Below the pieces are notes generated by a model. That model did not search any database. It saw only the letters and a list, made by a program, of their open reading frames with translations, and had not been told where the DNA came from. A stretch of 64,000 nt of DNA from Mycobacteriales bacterium (lineage in GTDB: Bacteria > Actinomycetota > Actinomycetes > Mycobacteriales > Mycobacteriaceae): positions 151,173 through 215,172 of the forward strand of contig DUTM01000006.1 in assembly GCA_012842085.1 (NCBI GenBank), given 5' to 3'. This document shows positions 36,822-47,662 of this stretch, in pieces. How positions within the stretch are numbered: position 1 is the first letter of the stretch; each line of letters starts with the position of its first letter. The position numbers and the translations under genes were made by a program.

Positions 36822-39521
36822 ATGGCTACCAACAGTATTGATCGTTCCGGCGAACTCCCCAAGCAATGGGATCCGACAGCCGTAGAGTCCGACATGTACC
36901 AGCGGTGGGTAGACGCCGGCTACTTCCACGCCGACGTCAACAGCAGCAAACCTACCTACACTATTGTGCTGCCGCCCCCGAACGTCACCGGCAAACTGCA
37001 CATGGGCCACGCCCTGGACCACACTCTGATGGACGCCCTTTGCCGCCGCAAGCGCATGCAAGGCTACGAAGTGTTGTGGCTGCCCGGCATGGACCACGCC
37101 GGCATCGCCACCCAATCCAAGGTCGAGCAATCCCTCGCAGAACAGGGAATCGACTACCACTCCCTGTCCCGTGACGAATTCATGGAGAAAGCCTGGGAGT
37201 GGAAAAACGAATTCGGCGGCCAAATTGCCGAACAGATGCGCGCTATCGGCGACGGCCTCGACTGGGAACGCGAACGCTTCACCCTGGACGAAGGGCTTTC
37301 CCGCGCCGTCCAAACCATTTTCAAACGCCTCTACGACGCCGGCCTCATCTACCGCGCCGAGCGTCTCGTGAACTGGTCTCCCGTACTCAAAACCGCCATC
37401 TCCGACATTGAAGTCAACTACGAAGATGTGGAAGGCGAACTGGTTTACTTTGCCTACGGTGAAATCGGGGACGACGGCAAACCCGTGGAAGGCAATAGCT
37501 TGGTTGTCGCCACCACCCGTATGGAAACCATGCTGGGTGACGTCGGTATCGCCGTCCACCCCGACGACGAGCGCTACCAGCACCTGGTGGGCAAGAAATT
37601 CCCGCACCCACTCCGCGACGATCTGGAACTTCTGGTTGTTGCCGATGACTACGTCGACATGGAGTTCGGAACCGGTGCAGTGAAAATCACCCCTGCCCAC
37701 GACCCCAACGACTTTGCGATGGGACAGCGCCACGACCTCCCCATGATCAACATCATGGACGAAAGCGCCAACATTGCCCACACCGGCACCCGTTTCGACG
37801 GTCTCACCCGCGAAGAAGCCCGCCCGGCACTCACCGAGGCTCTCCGTGAACAGGGACGCATCATTAAAGAGGAGCGCCCCTACGTGCACTCGGTTGGCCA
37901 CTCCGACCGGTCTGGGGAAGCCATCGAACCGCGCCTCTCCCTACAGTGGTTCGTGAAGGTTGACTCCATGGCCAAAATGGCAGGCGACGCCATCCGCGAA
38001 GGCAAAACCGTCATCCACCCCAAATCCCAAGAGCCCCGCTGGTTCGAATGGGTGGACAACATGCACGACTGGTGCATTTCCCGCCAACTCAAATGGGGCC
38101 ACCGTATTCCCATCTGGTACGGACCCGAAGGCGAAATTGAATGTGTGGTGGATGGGGAAGAACCGCCCGCTGGCTACGTCCAAGATGAGGACGTGCTAGA
38201 CACCTGGTTCTCCTCCGCCCTCTGGCCCTTCTCCACCATGGGCTGGCCAGACCGCACCGAAGACATTAAACGCTTCTACCCAACAGACGTTCTCGTCACC
38301 GGCTACGACATCCTCTTCTTCTGGGTTGCCCGCATGATGATGTTCGCCGGATTCGTTGGTAAAGAAGGCGCCGAAGGTAAAGATGCCGGCGATATTGGAC
38401 CCATTCCCTTCACCGACGTGTTCCTCCACGGCTTGGTGCGCGACCAGCAAGGCCGCAAAATGTCCAAGTCCCTCGGAAACGGTATTGACCCGCTCGACTG
38501 GGTGGCCCGTTTCGGTGCCGATGCGCTTCGCTTCACCCTCGCCCGTGGCGCCAACCCGGGTGCCGACATTCCCGTGGGTGATGACAATGCGCAAGCCTCC
38601 CGCAACTTCGCAACCAAACTTTTCAACGCCACCCGCTTCGCACTCATGAACGGTGCGGAAGTAGGGGAGTTGCCGGACCGCGCTGACATGACCGACGCCG
38701 ACCGTTGGATTCTGGACCGACTGGAAGAGGTCCGCGCCGACGTGGACACCGGCATGGAGAACTATGAATTCGCCAAGGCGTGTGAGGCCCTCTACCACTT
38801 CACCTGGGACGAGTTCTGCGACTGGTATGTGGAGCTCGCCAAAGTGCAGCTGGGCCGCCACGACGAAGTACTACCCACCACCGAAGGCACCCGGTACGTG
38901 CTGGGCTACGTACTGGATACGCTGCTGCGTCTGCTCCACCCGGTGATGCCGTTTGTGACGGAAGCCCTCTGGACCACTCTCACGGGGGAAGAGTCCCTCG
39001 TTATTGCGGACTGGCCGGACGCCTACGAAGCAGAAACTGATCCAGTGGCGAAACGCCGCATTGATGACATGCAGAAGCTGGTGACGGAGGTGCGTCGTTT
39101 CCGCGCCGACCAGGGTGTGAAACCCTCCCAGCGAGTTCCCGCCAAACTCATCAAGGTGGCGGAAGAAGCCGACCTGGCTGGACAGATCGCCAGCATCCGT
39201 TCCCTGGCGCGCCTGGAGGAGCCGGAAGCGGACTTCAGTGCCACCGCCAGCCTGGAAGTACGTCTTTCCCAAGCCACTGTGGTGGTGGAGCTGGACACGT
39301 CTGACACTGTCGATATTGCAGCGGAGCGGAAACGCCTTGAGAAGGACCTCAAGAACGCTGAAAAGGAACTGGAGACCACCGGCAAGAAGCTCGCCAACCC
39401 CAACTTCCTGGAGAAGGCGCCGGAAGCTGTGGTCAACAAGATCCGCACGCGCCGTGAGGTCGCTGAAGCTGAAGTGAAGCGCCTCAATGAGCGCCTCGCT
39501 GGATTACCCCAACAAAACTAG
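36822..39521 (+). CDS. valS: valyl-tRNA synthetase
   Basis: An 899-residue class I synthetase charging tRNA-Val. The HIGH motif appears as [11 protein letters not shown] and the KMSKS motif as [11 protein letters not shown]. The editing domain lies between them, and a C-terminal coiled coil (about the last 70 residues, [16 protein letters not shown]) binds tRNA. In-frame starts also exist at GTG 36777 and ATG 36801, none with a good SD. ATG 36822 places LPKQWDP near residue 12, as in mycobacterial ValS. First gene of the valS-folC pair (50-base gap). Confidence 0.95.
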   Translation: MATNSIDRSGELPKQWDPTAVESDMYQRWVDAGYFHADVNSSKPTYTIVLPPPNVTGKLHMGHALDHTLMDALCRRKRMQGYEVLWLPGMDHAGIATQSKVEQSLAEQGIDYHSLSRDEFMEKAWEWKNEFGGQIAEQMRAIGDGLDWERERFTLDEGLSRAVQTIFKRLYDAGLIYRAERLVNWSPVLKTAISDIEVNYEDVEGELVYFAYGEIGDDGKPVEGNSLVVATTRMETMLGDVGIAVHPDDERYQHLVGKKFPHPLRDDLELLVVADDYVDMEFGTGAVKITPAHDPNDFAMGQRHDLPMINIMDESANIAHTGTRFDGLTREEARPALTEALREQGRIIKEERPYVHSVGHSDRSGEAIEPRLSLQWFVKVDSMAKMAGDAIREGKTVIHPKSQEPRWFEWVDNMHDWCISRQLKWGHRIPIWYGPEGEIECVVDGEEPPAGYVQDEDVLDTWFSSALWPFSTMGWPDRTEDIKRFYPTDVLVTGYDILFFWVARMMMFAGFVGKEGAEGKDAGDIGPIPFTDVFLHGLVRDQQGRKMSKSLGNGIDPLDWVARFGADALRFTLARGANPGADIPVGDDNAQASRNFATKLFNATRFALMNGAEVGELPDRADMTDADRWILDRLEEVRADVDTGMENYEFAKACEALYHFTWDEFCDWYVELAKVQLGRHDEVLPTTEGTRYVLGYVLDTLLRLLHPVMPFVTEALWTTLTGEESLVIADWPDAYEAETDPVAKRRIDDMQKLVTEVRRFRADQGVKPSQRVPAKLIKVAEEADLAGQIASIRSLARLEEPEADFSATASLEVRLSQATVVVELDTSDTVDIAAERKRLEKDLKNAEKELETTGKKLANPNFLEKAPEAVVNKIRTRREVAEAEVKRLNERLAGLPQQN

Positions 39522-39571
39522 GCACAACACTCCGCGTACCCAAACACTCGGGGTATTGCCAAGGAGAAGAA

Positions 39572-41473
39572 TTGACCGACCACTCGGAACACCAGGATGC
39601 CCGAAACTACCGCGACGTTTTTTCGGAGCTTGATCCCCACCACGAACTTCGCAACAATCCGGCGATGCTCGGGGACGAGGAAGCCTACCGCAACCTGTTG
39701 GCAGGCGACGACCACAATGTGGAGGAACTAGCTGCCGCTGCCGAGAAACTCCTAGCCTCCCGCGGCACCGTGGACACCCCCGAAGCAGAACTAGATCCAC
39801 ACATGTTGGAGACCCTAAAAGCACTTTTGGCGGACTTCGACGACCAGCAAATGGACTCTCTGGAACGGGCACTTGCGGCCTACCACGACGCCTACGGGGA
39901 AGGTGGTGCAGTTGACGACGATGACTCCATGTCAGCCGCGGAAACTGCGGCGGAAGCCCGTGACTTCTTCTCTGACTACAGCGGCCGCATCGACATTGAC
40001 ACCGGCGAAGATGCCCCCGACCTGGGTGTTTATGACGATACAGCCCACCCGAAGGAGGTCCTCGACGATACCCCCACCGCAGAAGACTACGCGGCATTAG
40101 CGGCGGTGGAGGCGGAACTCAACACCCGGTGGGGAGAGCGCAAAATTGCTCCCGACCTGGACCGCATGCGCAAACTCATGGATATGCTGGGCCACCCCGA
40201 ACAGGCGACACCTGTCATCCAAGTTGGCGGCACCAACGGAAAATCCTCCACTGCCCGCATGATCGACTCCCTTCTGCGGGCGATGGGGCAGCGGGTTGGT
40301 CGCACCACCAGCCCCCATCTGCAAAGCCCCACGGAGCGTATCTCGGTGGACGGCAAACCCATCACTCCTCGTCGCTACGTGGACGTCTGGGAAGACATTA
40401 AGCCCTTTGTGGAGATGGTGGACGCCTGGTCGGAAGAGCAAGGCGGCCCGCGGATGACCAAATTCGAGGTGTTGACGGCAATGGCCTACAGCTGCTTTGC
40501 CGACACGCCGGTTGATGTGGTTGTCGCGGAAGTAGGTATGGGTGGCCGTTGGGATGCTACCAATGTGGCGCGCGCTGAAGTCGCCGTTATCTGCCCCATC
40601 GCGTTGGACCACATGGACTACCTGGGTGGCGATATCGAGCAGATTGCCAAGGAAAAAGCGGGCATCATTAAACCCACTGAAGGTGCCAACACGGCCCACA
40701 ATCCGCATGGCACCGTCGCCGTCATCGCCCACCAAGATCCGAAGGTGCTCCACGTTCTGTTGGAGCACGCGGTGGACGTTGACGCTGTGGTGGCGCGGCA
40801 AGGAATGGAATTCGAGGTTTCGCGGCAGAGCTCCGCAGTAGGTGGGCAGCTGTTGTCCATTCAGGGGCTTGCTGCCAGCTACGAAGATATTTTTATTCCC
40901 CTTTTTGGTGACCACCAAGCCGAAAATGCGGCAGTCGCGTTGGCGGCAGTGGAAGCCTTCTATGGGGCGCACACGGGGCGGCCGTTGTATGAGAAAGCTG
41001 TCCACAGCGGTTTTGCAGCGGCGCAATCCCCGGGACGGTTGGAGAGGGTGCGCAATGCCCCGACAGTGCTTTTGGATGCTGCCCACAACCCGCACGGCGC
41101 CAAAGCATTAGCGCGGTCCTTGGATAAGGACTTCGACTTTACGAGACTGGTGGGAGTCGTAGCGATTCTGGAGGATAAGGATGCACGGGGAATCTTGGAG
41201 GCGTTGGAACCGGTCCTCGACAAGGTGATCGTGACGACCAACTCCAGCAACCGCGCCATGAGTGTGGCGGATCTCACAGAATTGGCTTTGCAAGTTTTCG
41301 AAGAGCGGAAAGTTGATTCCGCTCCGACACTCGCGGATGCGATTGAACTGGCCACCGTTGACGCTGAAAACATTGATGACCAGGGTGTTATGACGGGGGC
41401 CGGAGTAGTTATTACCGGCAGTGTCGTCACCGCCGGGGATGCGCGTGCACTTTTCAAAAAGGAACCCGCTTAA
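39572..41473 (+). CDS. folC: folylpolyglutamate/dihydrofolate synthase with 170-residue acidic N-terminal extension
   Basis: A 633-residue protein. Residues from about 171 to the end form a complete FolC: P-loop GGTNGKSSTARM (about 219-230), EVGMGGRWDATN, GIIKP, and the C-terminal Mur-ligase domain with LLDAAHNPHGAKAL. It adds glutamates to folate and may form dihydrofolate. The first 170 residues are very acidic, include two helical stretches (EELAAAAEKLLASR, LLADFDDQQMDSLERALAAY), and have no counterpart in normal FolC (about 430-490 residues). TTG start with a strong AAGGAG 5 bases upstream, so the extension is probably translated. Confidence 0.93.
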   Translation: MTDHSEHQDARNYRDVFSELDPHHELRNNPAMLGDEEAYRNLLAGDDHNVEELAAAAEKLLASRGTVDTPEAELDPHMLETLKALLADFDDQQMDSLERALAAYHDAYGEGGAVDDDDSMSAAETAAEARDFFSDYSGRIDIDTGEDAPDLGVYDDTAHPKEVLDDTPTAEDYAALAAVEAELNTRWGERKIAPDLDRMRKLMDMLGHPEQATPVIQVGGTNGKSSTARMIDSLLRAMGQRVGRTTSPHLQSPTERISVDGKPITPRRYVDVWEDIKPFVEMVDAWSEEQGGPRMTKFEVLTAMAYSCFADTPVDVVVAEVGMGGRWDATNVARAEVAVICPIALDHMDYLGGDIEQIAKEKAGIIKPTEGANTAHNPHGTVAVIAHQDPKVLHVLLEHAVDVDAVVARQGMEFEVSRQSSAVGGQLLSIQGLAASYEDIFIPLFGDHQAENAAVALAAVEAFYGAHTGRPLYEKAVHSGFAAAQSPGRLERVRNAPTVLLDAAHNPHGAKALARSLDKDFDFTRLVGVVAILEDKDARGILEALEPVLDKVIVTTNSSNRAMSVADLTELALQVFEERKVDSAPTLADAIELATVDAENIDDQGVMTGAGVVITGSVVTAGDARALFKKEPA

Positions 41474-41506
41474 CCCAAATCACATCTTTAGTATGCTGTG
41501 ACCTGG

Positions 41507-41512
41507 TATAGA
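41507..41512 (+). promoter_or_regulatory. possible extended -10 of ndk
   Basis: TATAGA preceded by TGG, 30 bases before the ndk ATG. No convincing -35 box. Confidence 0.3.
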
Positions 41513-41542
41513 AAACCTGATTCATTAGATAAGATAAGGCCC

Positions 41543-41962
41543 ATGACTGAACAGACTTTCTTTATGATCAAGCCTGATGCTGTAGAGCGTGGTCTGGTTG
41601 GTGAAATTCTGCGGCGCGCAGAGAACAAGGGACTGCAGATTGTCGCCCTCGATATGCGGACAATCACCCGGGAGTTCGCGGAAGCGCACTACGCTGAGCA
41701 CCAAGGTAAGGACTTCTACGAGCCACTTATTGAATTCGTCACCCGCGGCCCGCTGGTGTGCGGAGTTTTTGAAAGCGTGAATGCTGTTGCTGCATGGCGT
41801 CAGATTTGCGGTGAAACCGATCCTGTACATAGTGCCCAGCCAGGCTCCATTCGTGGCGACTATTGCCTCATCACTCGTGAAAACGCTGTCCATGGATCCG
41901 ACTGTGCAGAAACGGCACGCGCGGAAATCAGCAACTGGTTCCCGGACTTTCCTCTCAAGTAA
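41543..41962 (+). CDS. ndk: nucleoside diphosphate kinase
   Basis: A 139-residue enzyme transferring the gamma phosphate among NTPs through a phosphohistidine. TFFMIKPDAVERGLVGEI and the active-site NAVHGSDCAETA (His near 116) are intact. AAGG precedes the ATG at 41543. The longer frame from 41498 lacks family similarity. The valS-folC-ndk-rne order is conserved in mycobacteria. Confidence 0.96.
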   Translation: MTEQTFFMIKPDAVERGLVGEILRRAENKGLQIVALDMRTITREFAEAHYAEHQGKDFYEPLIEFVTRGPLVCGVFESVNAVAAWRQICGETDPVHSAQPGSIRGDYCLITRENAVHGSDCAETARAEISNWFPDFPLK

Positions 41963-42278
41963 GGAAACTTTTTCTCCCAAGGTTCCTACGCCCAGCAGCT
42001 AATAACTAAAAAACAACGAGTCAACGTACTTACTCGCGAGAGTTTTTGCGTTGACTTCGTTCAATTTGGGGGAAGTATGACACAATAGGGAGTGTCGCCC
42101 ACTCATCGATGTCATTAATGCGCGATTATCCGCTGCGTCATCGACCTGAGGGCGTCGCCCCTTCTGGCGCTGACAAAATCATATGCAGCCGAAGGGCCCC
42201 TAAGACCATTAGACATTTCAATAGTGAGCCTCTGTGTGGCCGCTCGTTTACGATGCGCCCGGAGGTAAAGGAGACAGC
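41963..42278. other. long rne leader with inverted repeat
   Basis: About 315 bases without a gene. At 42016-42060 ACGAGTCAACG pairs with CGTTGACTTCGT (one bulge), and a palindrome CTCGCGAG (42033-42040) sits inside the loop. It may be the ndk terminator or a structured 5' leader of rne. RNase E mRNAs are autoregulated through their leaders in enterobacteria; whether this applies here is unknown. Confidence 0.55.
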
Positions 42279-45257
42279 GTGCTGCCAGAAAGCACCACGG
42301 TTGAGGCAATCGTTAAAGATTTGCCCAATAAAATACGTGTATATGCACTCGCAAAACTTGTCGGAATGAGCTCCAAGGAACTCATCGCGAAGTTTGCGCA
42401 ACAAGGTGTAGAACTCAAATCTGCCCAATCCAGTGTCACGAAAGAAGTCGCGGAAGCATTTCTACGAGGACACGTGGATGCTGGCGAATCTGCCAAGGCT
42501 CCGAAGGCCAAACAGAAAAAACAGGATGATTCCCAAAAATCTGTGGCTGACCCCTTCATGAATCCGTTCACTAATGAACCGGAAACCACCGCCCCCATGG
42601 AGGCGGAACAATCCGATGACCCATTAGCCTCCGGAATCGTTACTGATCCCTTCGCCGTCAACGAAATGCTGAAAAACGTCGAACCGGAAGTCATCAAGAA
42701 AAACGATGACGACAACGACGACGACAGCAATGATGACGACGGCGATAAGCAGTCCGGCAACCAGAAAAATAAGTCCTCGGACAAGTCGGACCCTAACGAC
42801 AACAAGCCCAAGCGCCGTCGTCGCCGCCGCGGACGTCGCGGCCGGGGCCGTGGCAAAGGTGACGACAACGAGTCAGAGGATCAGCAAAACGACAATCGGA
42901 AGAAAGACAACAAGAATTCCGACGACAACAAGTCCGGCTCGTCCCAGAACAAGTCCCAGAACAACAAGAAGCAGGACAATAAGAAGCAGGACAATAACGA
43001 CAACAAGTCCCAGAAGGACAACAAAGACGACGACTCGAATGACGAGCAGCTCTCCACTCACCGGCGTCGTCGCCGTCGTCGCCGCACCGACAAGATCACC
43101 AATGACGAACAGTCCCAGGACGATCCGCCGAACACTGTTGTGCACGAGCGCAGCGGCAAAAAGGGCAGTGGTCGGGTAAGCGATCAAGTCCAAAGCATTA
43201 GCGGCTCCACCCGCCTCGAAGCGAAGCGACAGCGGCGCCGCGAAGGCCGTCAGAATGCCCGCAACCGTATCCCCGTGTTGAGCGAGGCAGAGTACCTGGC
43301 ACGTCGCGAAGAAATCGAACGCACCATGGTTGTGCGGGAGAAGGAACGCACCGACCATCCAGGAACCACCACCCAGGTCGGCGTGCTGGAAGATGACATT
43401 CTGGTGGAGCACTTCGTCACCAGCGACACCCAGGCCTCCATGGTGGGCAATATCTACCTGGGCCGTGTGCAAAACGTCCTTCCCAGTATGGAAGCCGCCT
43501 TTATTGATATTGGCCGTGGACGCAATGCGGTGCTCTACGCTGGCGAAATCAACTGGGCAGCTGCTGGACTGGGCGGAAAATCCCGCAAAATTGAGCACGC
43601 CCTCTCCAACGGTGACCAAGTTTTAGTCCAGGTCTCCAAAGACCCCATCGCCCATAAAGGCGCCCGGCTGACCACCCAAGTTAGTATGGCTGGCCGCTAC
43701 CTGGTGTATGTGCCGGACGGCAGCAGCGCTGGCATTTCCCGCAAACTGCCCAGCAGCGAACGGAAACGCCTCCGCAACATCCTCAAAAACATTATTCCCG
43801 ATGACGCCGGTGTCATTATTCGCACCGCCGCTGAGGGAGCTTCCGAGGAAGACCTGAAGCGCGACGTCGATCGCCTTCACAAGCAGTGGCTGCAGGTGAA
43901 GAAGCAAGCCGACGAGGCTAAGAAGAGGAAAGACGGACGCACCCAAACCCTCCACGAAGAACCCACCATGTTGGTGAAGGTGGTGCGCGACCTCTTCAAC
44001 GATGACTTCGAGAAGCTTGTCGTGGAAGGCGAAAACGCCTGGAACACCATCACCACCTACATGGACCAGGTGGATCCCAAGATGCGTGAACGCCTCGAAA
44101 AATGGGACAACACCGGCGTTGATGTTTTTCAGGCGTACCGGATTGATGAGCAGATCGCGAAGGCACTTGATCGTAAAGTATGGCTGCCCTCCGGCGGATC
44201 ACTCGTCATCGACCGCACTGAAGCTATGACCGTCATCGACGTCAACACCGGCAAATTCACCGGCTCGGGCGGCAACCTGGAAGAGACCGTCACCCGCAAC
44301 AACCTTGAGGCTGCCGAAGAGATTGTGCGGCAACTCCGGCTGCGCGACATCGGTGGCATCATCATTGTTGACTTCATTGACATGGTGCTGGAATCCAACC
44401 GTGACCTGGTGCTGCGCCGTCTCCGGGAAGCCCTGGGACGCGACCGTACCCGCCACCAGGTGTCGGAAGTAACCAGCCTGGGATTGGTGCAGATGACGCG
44501 GAAACGTCTCGGCACCGGCCTGCTGGAAGCCTTCTCCACCCACTGCAAGCACTGCCATGGAACCGGCTATGTGCTGCAGGAAGACCCGGTTGAGGCGGTG
44601 ACCTCCGGCAGCAATATGGAAGATCCACGCGGTCGCAGAGGACGCCGCGGTCGCAAAAACGGCCAGGACAATAACCAGAACGACAAGAAGTCTGACAAGC
44701 ACGACAAGTCAGATAACAAGTCGGAGAAGAACGGTCCTGCACCTAAGGAACATCCCATGGTGAAGGCCATGGAACGCAAAGACTCCGACGATGGCGAGGA
44801 AGCAGCTCAGGACTCTTCCGAGAAGAAGAAAGATGAGCAGCTCACTAAGCGCACTCGTCGGCGTCGCCGTCGCGGCGGCCAAAGCCAACGCGAAAAACAG
44901 CAGCGCCAGCGCGACGACAAGCAAGACGACAAGCGGGACGATTCTGCCGAGCAGAAGAAGCCCAAGCAGCGTCACGCTGAACCTGACAAGAAACCAGAAC
45001 CTAAGGGAGATTTGCTAGCTGCACCCATCACTCCCGATGTCGCAGATGACACCACCGACGCACCCCGCAAGCGGCGGGCAGTACGGCGCGTGACACAGTC
45101 TGCCGGGACGGTACAGCACAAGGCCAAGCACGATGCGCCCCCGAAGCGGAAGGAAGTTGTTTCGGGAGTGCTGGCAGCAGCGCCGATAGCAGTAAAAACC
45201 GACGAAGAAGAACAACCGAAGCGGCGTCCACGACGTCGGGTCGCGCGCTCCTCGTAG
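42279..45257 (+). CDS. rne: ribonuclease E/G with IF2N-like N-terminal domain
   Basis: A 992-residue endoribonuclease for mRNA decay and rRNA processing. An IF2N-like module (LPNKIRVYALAKLVG to VKDLP region, about 1-65) is followed by a long disordered Asp/Lys/Asn/Arg-rich segment (about 80-370). The conserved catalytic core comes next: S1-like domain around VGNIYLGRVQNVLPSMEAAF, DNase I-like subdomain with VIDVNTGKFTG and DFIDM, and the Zn-link HCKHCHGTG. A second low-complexity tail with Arg-rich patches ends it. GTG 42279 has AAAGGAG 5 bases upstream. The layout agrees with mycobacterial RNase E. Confidence 0.94.
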   Translation: MLPESTTVEAIVKDLPNKIRVYALAKLVGMSSKELIAKFAQQGVELKSAQSSVTKEVAEAFLRGHVDAGESAKAPKAKQKKQDDSQKSVADPFMNPFTNEPETTAPMEAEQSDDPLASGIVTDPFAVNEMLKNVEPEVIKKNDDDNDDDSNDDDGDKQSGNQKNKSSDKSDPNDNKPKRRRRRRGRRGRGRGKGDDNESEDQQNDNRKKDNKNSDDNKSGSSQNKSQNNKKQDNKKQDNNDNKSQKDNKDDDSNDEQLSTHRRRRRRRRTDKITNDEQSQDDPPNTVVHERSGKKGSGRVSDQVQSISGSTRLEAKRQRRREGRQNARNRIPVLSEAEYLARREEIERTMVVREKERTDHPGTTTQVGVLEDDILVEHFVTSDTQASMVGNIYLGRVQNVLPSMEAAFIDIGRGRNAVLYAGEINWAAAGLGGKSRKIEHALSNGDQVLVQVSKDPIAHKGARLTTQVSMAGRYLVYVPDGSSAGISRKLPSSERKRLRNILKNIIPDDAGVIIRTAAEGASEEDLKRDVDRLHKQWLQVKKQADEAKKRKDGRTQTLHEEPTMLVKVVRDLFNDDFEKLVVEGENAWNTITTYMDQVDPKMRERLEKWDNTGVDVFQAYRIDEQIAKALDRKVWLPSGGSLVIDRTEAMTVIDVNTGKFTGSGGNLEETVTRNNLEAAEEIVRQLRLRDIGGIIIVDFIDMVLESNRDLVLRRLREALGRDRTRHQVSEVTSLGLVQMTRKRLGTGLLEAFSTHCKHCHGTGYVLQEDPVEAVTSGSNMEDPRGRRGRRGRKNGQDNNQNDKKSDKHDKSDNKSEKNGPAPKEHPMVKAMERKDSDDGEEAAQDSSEKKKDEQLTKRTRRRRRRGGQSQREKQQRQRDDKQDDKRDDSAEQKKPKQRHAEPDKKPEPKGDLLAAPITPDVADDTTDAPRKRRAVRRVTQSAGTVQHKAKHDAPPKRKEVVSGVLAAAPIAVKTDEEEQPKRRPRRRVARSS

Positions 45258-45452
45258 CCGGTTTGATTTCCCCCTGTCATTCCGAGTAATCTTGACAGGT
45301 CACCATCTTTCGTGTGCTCAACACCAATACTCTGCGAAAACAGTGTCAGCAAAGTTCGGAGCATACCCGCGGGTGGTAAAGAATTTAGTCCAGTCGTGGC
45401 TGTATAAGGCAGCACACGAGAAACACCAATAGTATTAAGGGGACGCCCTCCG

Positions 45453-45758
45453 ATGTATGCGATCGTCAAGACCGGCGGAAAGCAGTACAAGGTTGCCGAA
45501 GGTGACCTCGTCAAGGTCGAGAAGATCGAGGGAGAGCCGGGCACTGCGGTCTCGCTTTCCCCGGTCCTCGTCGTTGATGGGTCAACCGTCACCTCGGATG
45601 CCGACAAGCTAGAGAAGATCACCGTTTCTGCCGAAATCGTTGAGCAGACTAAGGGCGCGAAGATTCGCATCCGTAAATTTAAGAACAAGACCGGTTACCA
45701 GAAGCGTCAAGGTCATCGTCAGCCGCTCACCGTGCTGAAGATCACCGGCATCAAGTAA
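45453..45758 (+). CDS. rplU: 50S ribosomal protein L21
   Basis: A 101-residue L21 with [18 protein letters not shown] at the start and the C-terminal [16 protein letters not shown] motif that contacts 23S rRNA. AAGGGGA precedes the ATG. A leader of about 195 bases separates it from rne and probably carries its own promoter. rpmA follows after 29 bases. Confidence 0.97.
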   Translation: MYAIVKTGGKQYKVAEGDLVKVEKIEGEPGTAVSLSPVLVVDGSTVTSDADKLEKITVSAEIVEQTKGAKIRIRKFKNKTGYQKRQGHRQPLTVLKITGIK

Positions 45759-45787
45759 CACCGAACTTTCCCCACTAAGGAGAAGAA

Positions 45788-46051
45788 ATGGCAACTAAGA
45801 AAGGTGCATCAAACACCCGTAACGGGCGTGACTCGAATGCCCAGCGCCTCGGTGTGAAGCGCTTCGGCGGCCAGCTCGTAAACGCTGGTGAGATTATCGT
45901 CCGTCAACGCGGAACCCGCTTCCACCCCGGACTCAATGTCGGGCGTGGAAAGGATGATACTCTCTTCGCCCTCGCTGCCGGCGCCGTTGAATTCGGCTCC
46001 AAGCGCGGACGTAAGACCGTAAGCGTCGTTCCTGCTGAGGCCGAGGCCTAA
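45788..46051 (+). CDS. rpmA: 50S ribosomal protein L27
   Basis: An 87-residue L27 that lies near the peptidyl transferase centre. It begins [17 protein letters not shown] without the cleavable Firmicutes extension. AAGGAG is well placed before the ATG. In an operon with rplU; a strong terminator follows. Confidence 0.97.
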   Translation: MATKKGASNTRNGRDSNAQRLGVKRFGGQLVNAGEIIVRQRGTRFHPGLNVGRGKDDTLFALAAGAVEFGSKRGRKTVSVVPAEAEA

Positions 46052-46075
46052 ACCTCGCACAAGCACAAACATCAC

Positions 46076-46120
46076 AGGGGCGGGCCAGGCAACCACAGCC
46101 AGGCCCGCCCCTCGTGTATT
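46076..46120 (+). terminator. terminator after rpmA
   Basis: AGGGGCGGGCC / GGCCCGCCCCT stem followed by CGTGTATTTTT. Confidence 0.85.
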
Positions 46121-46183
46121 TTTAAAGCACACAGACAAAACCAATTACCCACTTGCCAGTTGCCCAGAAATGAGTGAAACGTC

Positions 46184-47659
46184 ATGGCACGCTTCATAGA
46201 CCGCGTCACACTCCACGTGAGTGCCGGCGACGGTGGACACGGCTGTAACTCCATCCGTCGCGAGAAATTCGTTCCCCTCGGCGGGCCCGACGGAGGCAAC
46301 GGAGGACACGGTGGAGACGTCAAACTGGTCGTCGACCACCAAGTACACACCCTCCTTGACTTCCACTACAGCCCCCACGTCAGAGCCCAAAAAGGCGAGT
46401 CTGGGCAAGGCGGAAATAAACACGGCGCCAGGGGAGAAGACCTCATCCTGAAAGTCCCCAACGGCACCGTCGTCACCACCCCCGAAGGGAAACTCATCGC
46501 CGACCTTATCGGCGACGGCATCGAACTAACTATTGCGCGTGGTGGACGCGGCGGACTGGGGAACGCCTCCCTAGTGACCCGCAACCGACGCGCCCCCGGT
46601 TTTGCCCTGCTTGGCGAACCTGGAGAAACCTGTGACGTCATCCTGGAACTTAAATCCGTGGCAGACGTTGGACTGGTGGGCTACCCCTCCGCCGGCAAAT
46701 CCTCCCTCATTTCGGTGCTTTCTGCCGCAAAACCCAAAATCGCGGAATACCCCTTCACCACTTTGCAACCCAACCTAGGTGTGGTTACCGCCGGTGACAC
46801 CACCTACACCGTGGCGGACGTTCCCGGACTTATCCCCGGTGCAGCGGAAGGCCGTGGCCTGGGACTCGACTTTTTGCGACACATTGAACGCACCGCCGTA
46901 CTGGTGCATGTGGTGGACTGCGCCACCCTGGAATCCCAGCGCGACCCGGTGACAGATGTTGACACCCTGGAGGCCGAACTGGACGCCTACCAGCCGGAGC
47001 TGGAAACCGACACGGGGCTCGGGGATCTGAAGGACCGTCCCCGCATCATAGTGCTCAACAAAATTGATGTACCGGAGGCGCGCGAGCTCGCCGAATTTGT
47101 GAAACCCGAATTCGAAAAACGCGGCTGGCCCGTCTACCTCATTTCGGCTGTTACTCGCGAAGGACTCAAAGAGCTCTCCTTCGCCCTGGCGGAAGCCGTC
47201 GAAAAATATCGCAAAGACAATCCCATTGAAGAGACCCGCCGGGTCATTATCCGGCCGGAAGCCCGGTATGAGGAAGAATTCACGGTGGCTCCTGATCCGC
47301 GCCTGGAGAACGGTTTCATTGTGAAAGGCGCCAAGCCGGAGCTGTGGATTAAACAAACAGTGTTCGACAATGATGAAGCAGTCGGCTACTTGGCAGATCG
47401 CCTCGCCAGACTGGGTGTGGAGAAAGCACTCTTCGAGGCCGGAGCCGAGCCTGGTTGCACAGTCACCATTGGGGATGTCTGTTTCGACTGGGATCCGGAT
47501 ACACTAGCGGGAGGGGACGATATTCCCACTGCGCGGGGAACCGACCCGCGGCTGGAGACCAACACCCGCGTCTCCGCGAAAGAACGCCGCCACGCGAAGC
47601 GCATTCGCCACGGTTTAGCCGATGAAGATTCCGACATGTACGACGAAAGCACCTGGTAG
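46184..47659 (+). CDS. obg: GTPase Obg
   Basis: A 491-residue GTPase linked to 50S assembly and stress control. The Gly-rich Obg domain (1-158; [26 protein letters not shown]) precedes the G domain with P-loop [25 protein letters not shown] and NKID. The C-terminal OCT domain follows (about 350-430), with a charged actinobacterial tail. proB starts 3 bases after the stop. Confidence 0.96.
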   Translation: MARFIDRVTLHVSAGDGGHGCNSIRREKFVPLGGPDGGNGGHGGDVKLVVDHQVHTLLDFHYSPHVRAQKGESGQGGNKHGARGEDLILKVPNGTVVTTPEGKLIADLIGDGIELTIARGGRGGLGNASLVTRNRRAPGFALLGEPGETCDVILELKSVADVGLVGYPSAGKSSLISVLSAAKPKIAEYPFTTLQPNLGVVTAGDTTYTVADVPGLIPGAAEGRGLGLDFLRHIERTAVLVHVVDCATLESQRDPVTDVDTLEAELDAYQPELETDTGLGDLKDRPRIIVLNKIDVPEARELAEFVKPEFEKRGWPVYLISAVTREGLKELSFALAEAVEKYRKDNPIEETRRVIIRPEARYEEEFTVAPDPRLENGFIVKGAKPELWIKQTVFDNDEAVGYLADRLARLGVEKALFEAGAEPGCTVTIGDVCFDWDPDTLAGGDDIPTARGTDPRLETNTRVSAKERRHAKRIRHGLADEDSDMYDESTW

Positions 47660-47662
47660 AAA

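Noticed and set aside
36756..37901. 381-codon minus-strand frame opposite valS
   Set aside because: Antisense to a conserved synthetase; no family motifs.
42700..43110. Low-complexity GAC/AAG-rich tract considered as a repeat element
   Set aside because: It encodes the disordered charged segment of RNase E in frame, as in other actinobacterial RNase E proteins.
45258..45452. TTGACA at about 45292 as a -35 box of rplU and a possible L21 leader RNA
   Set aside because: No matching -10 at suitable distance and no L21-leader structure that I could recognise with confidence.
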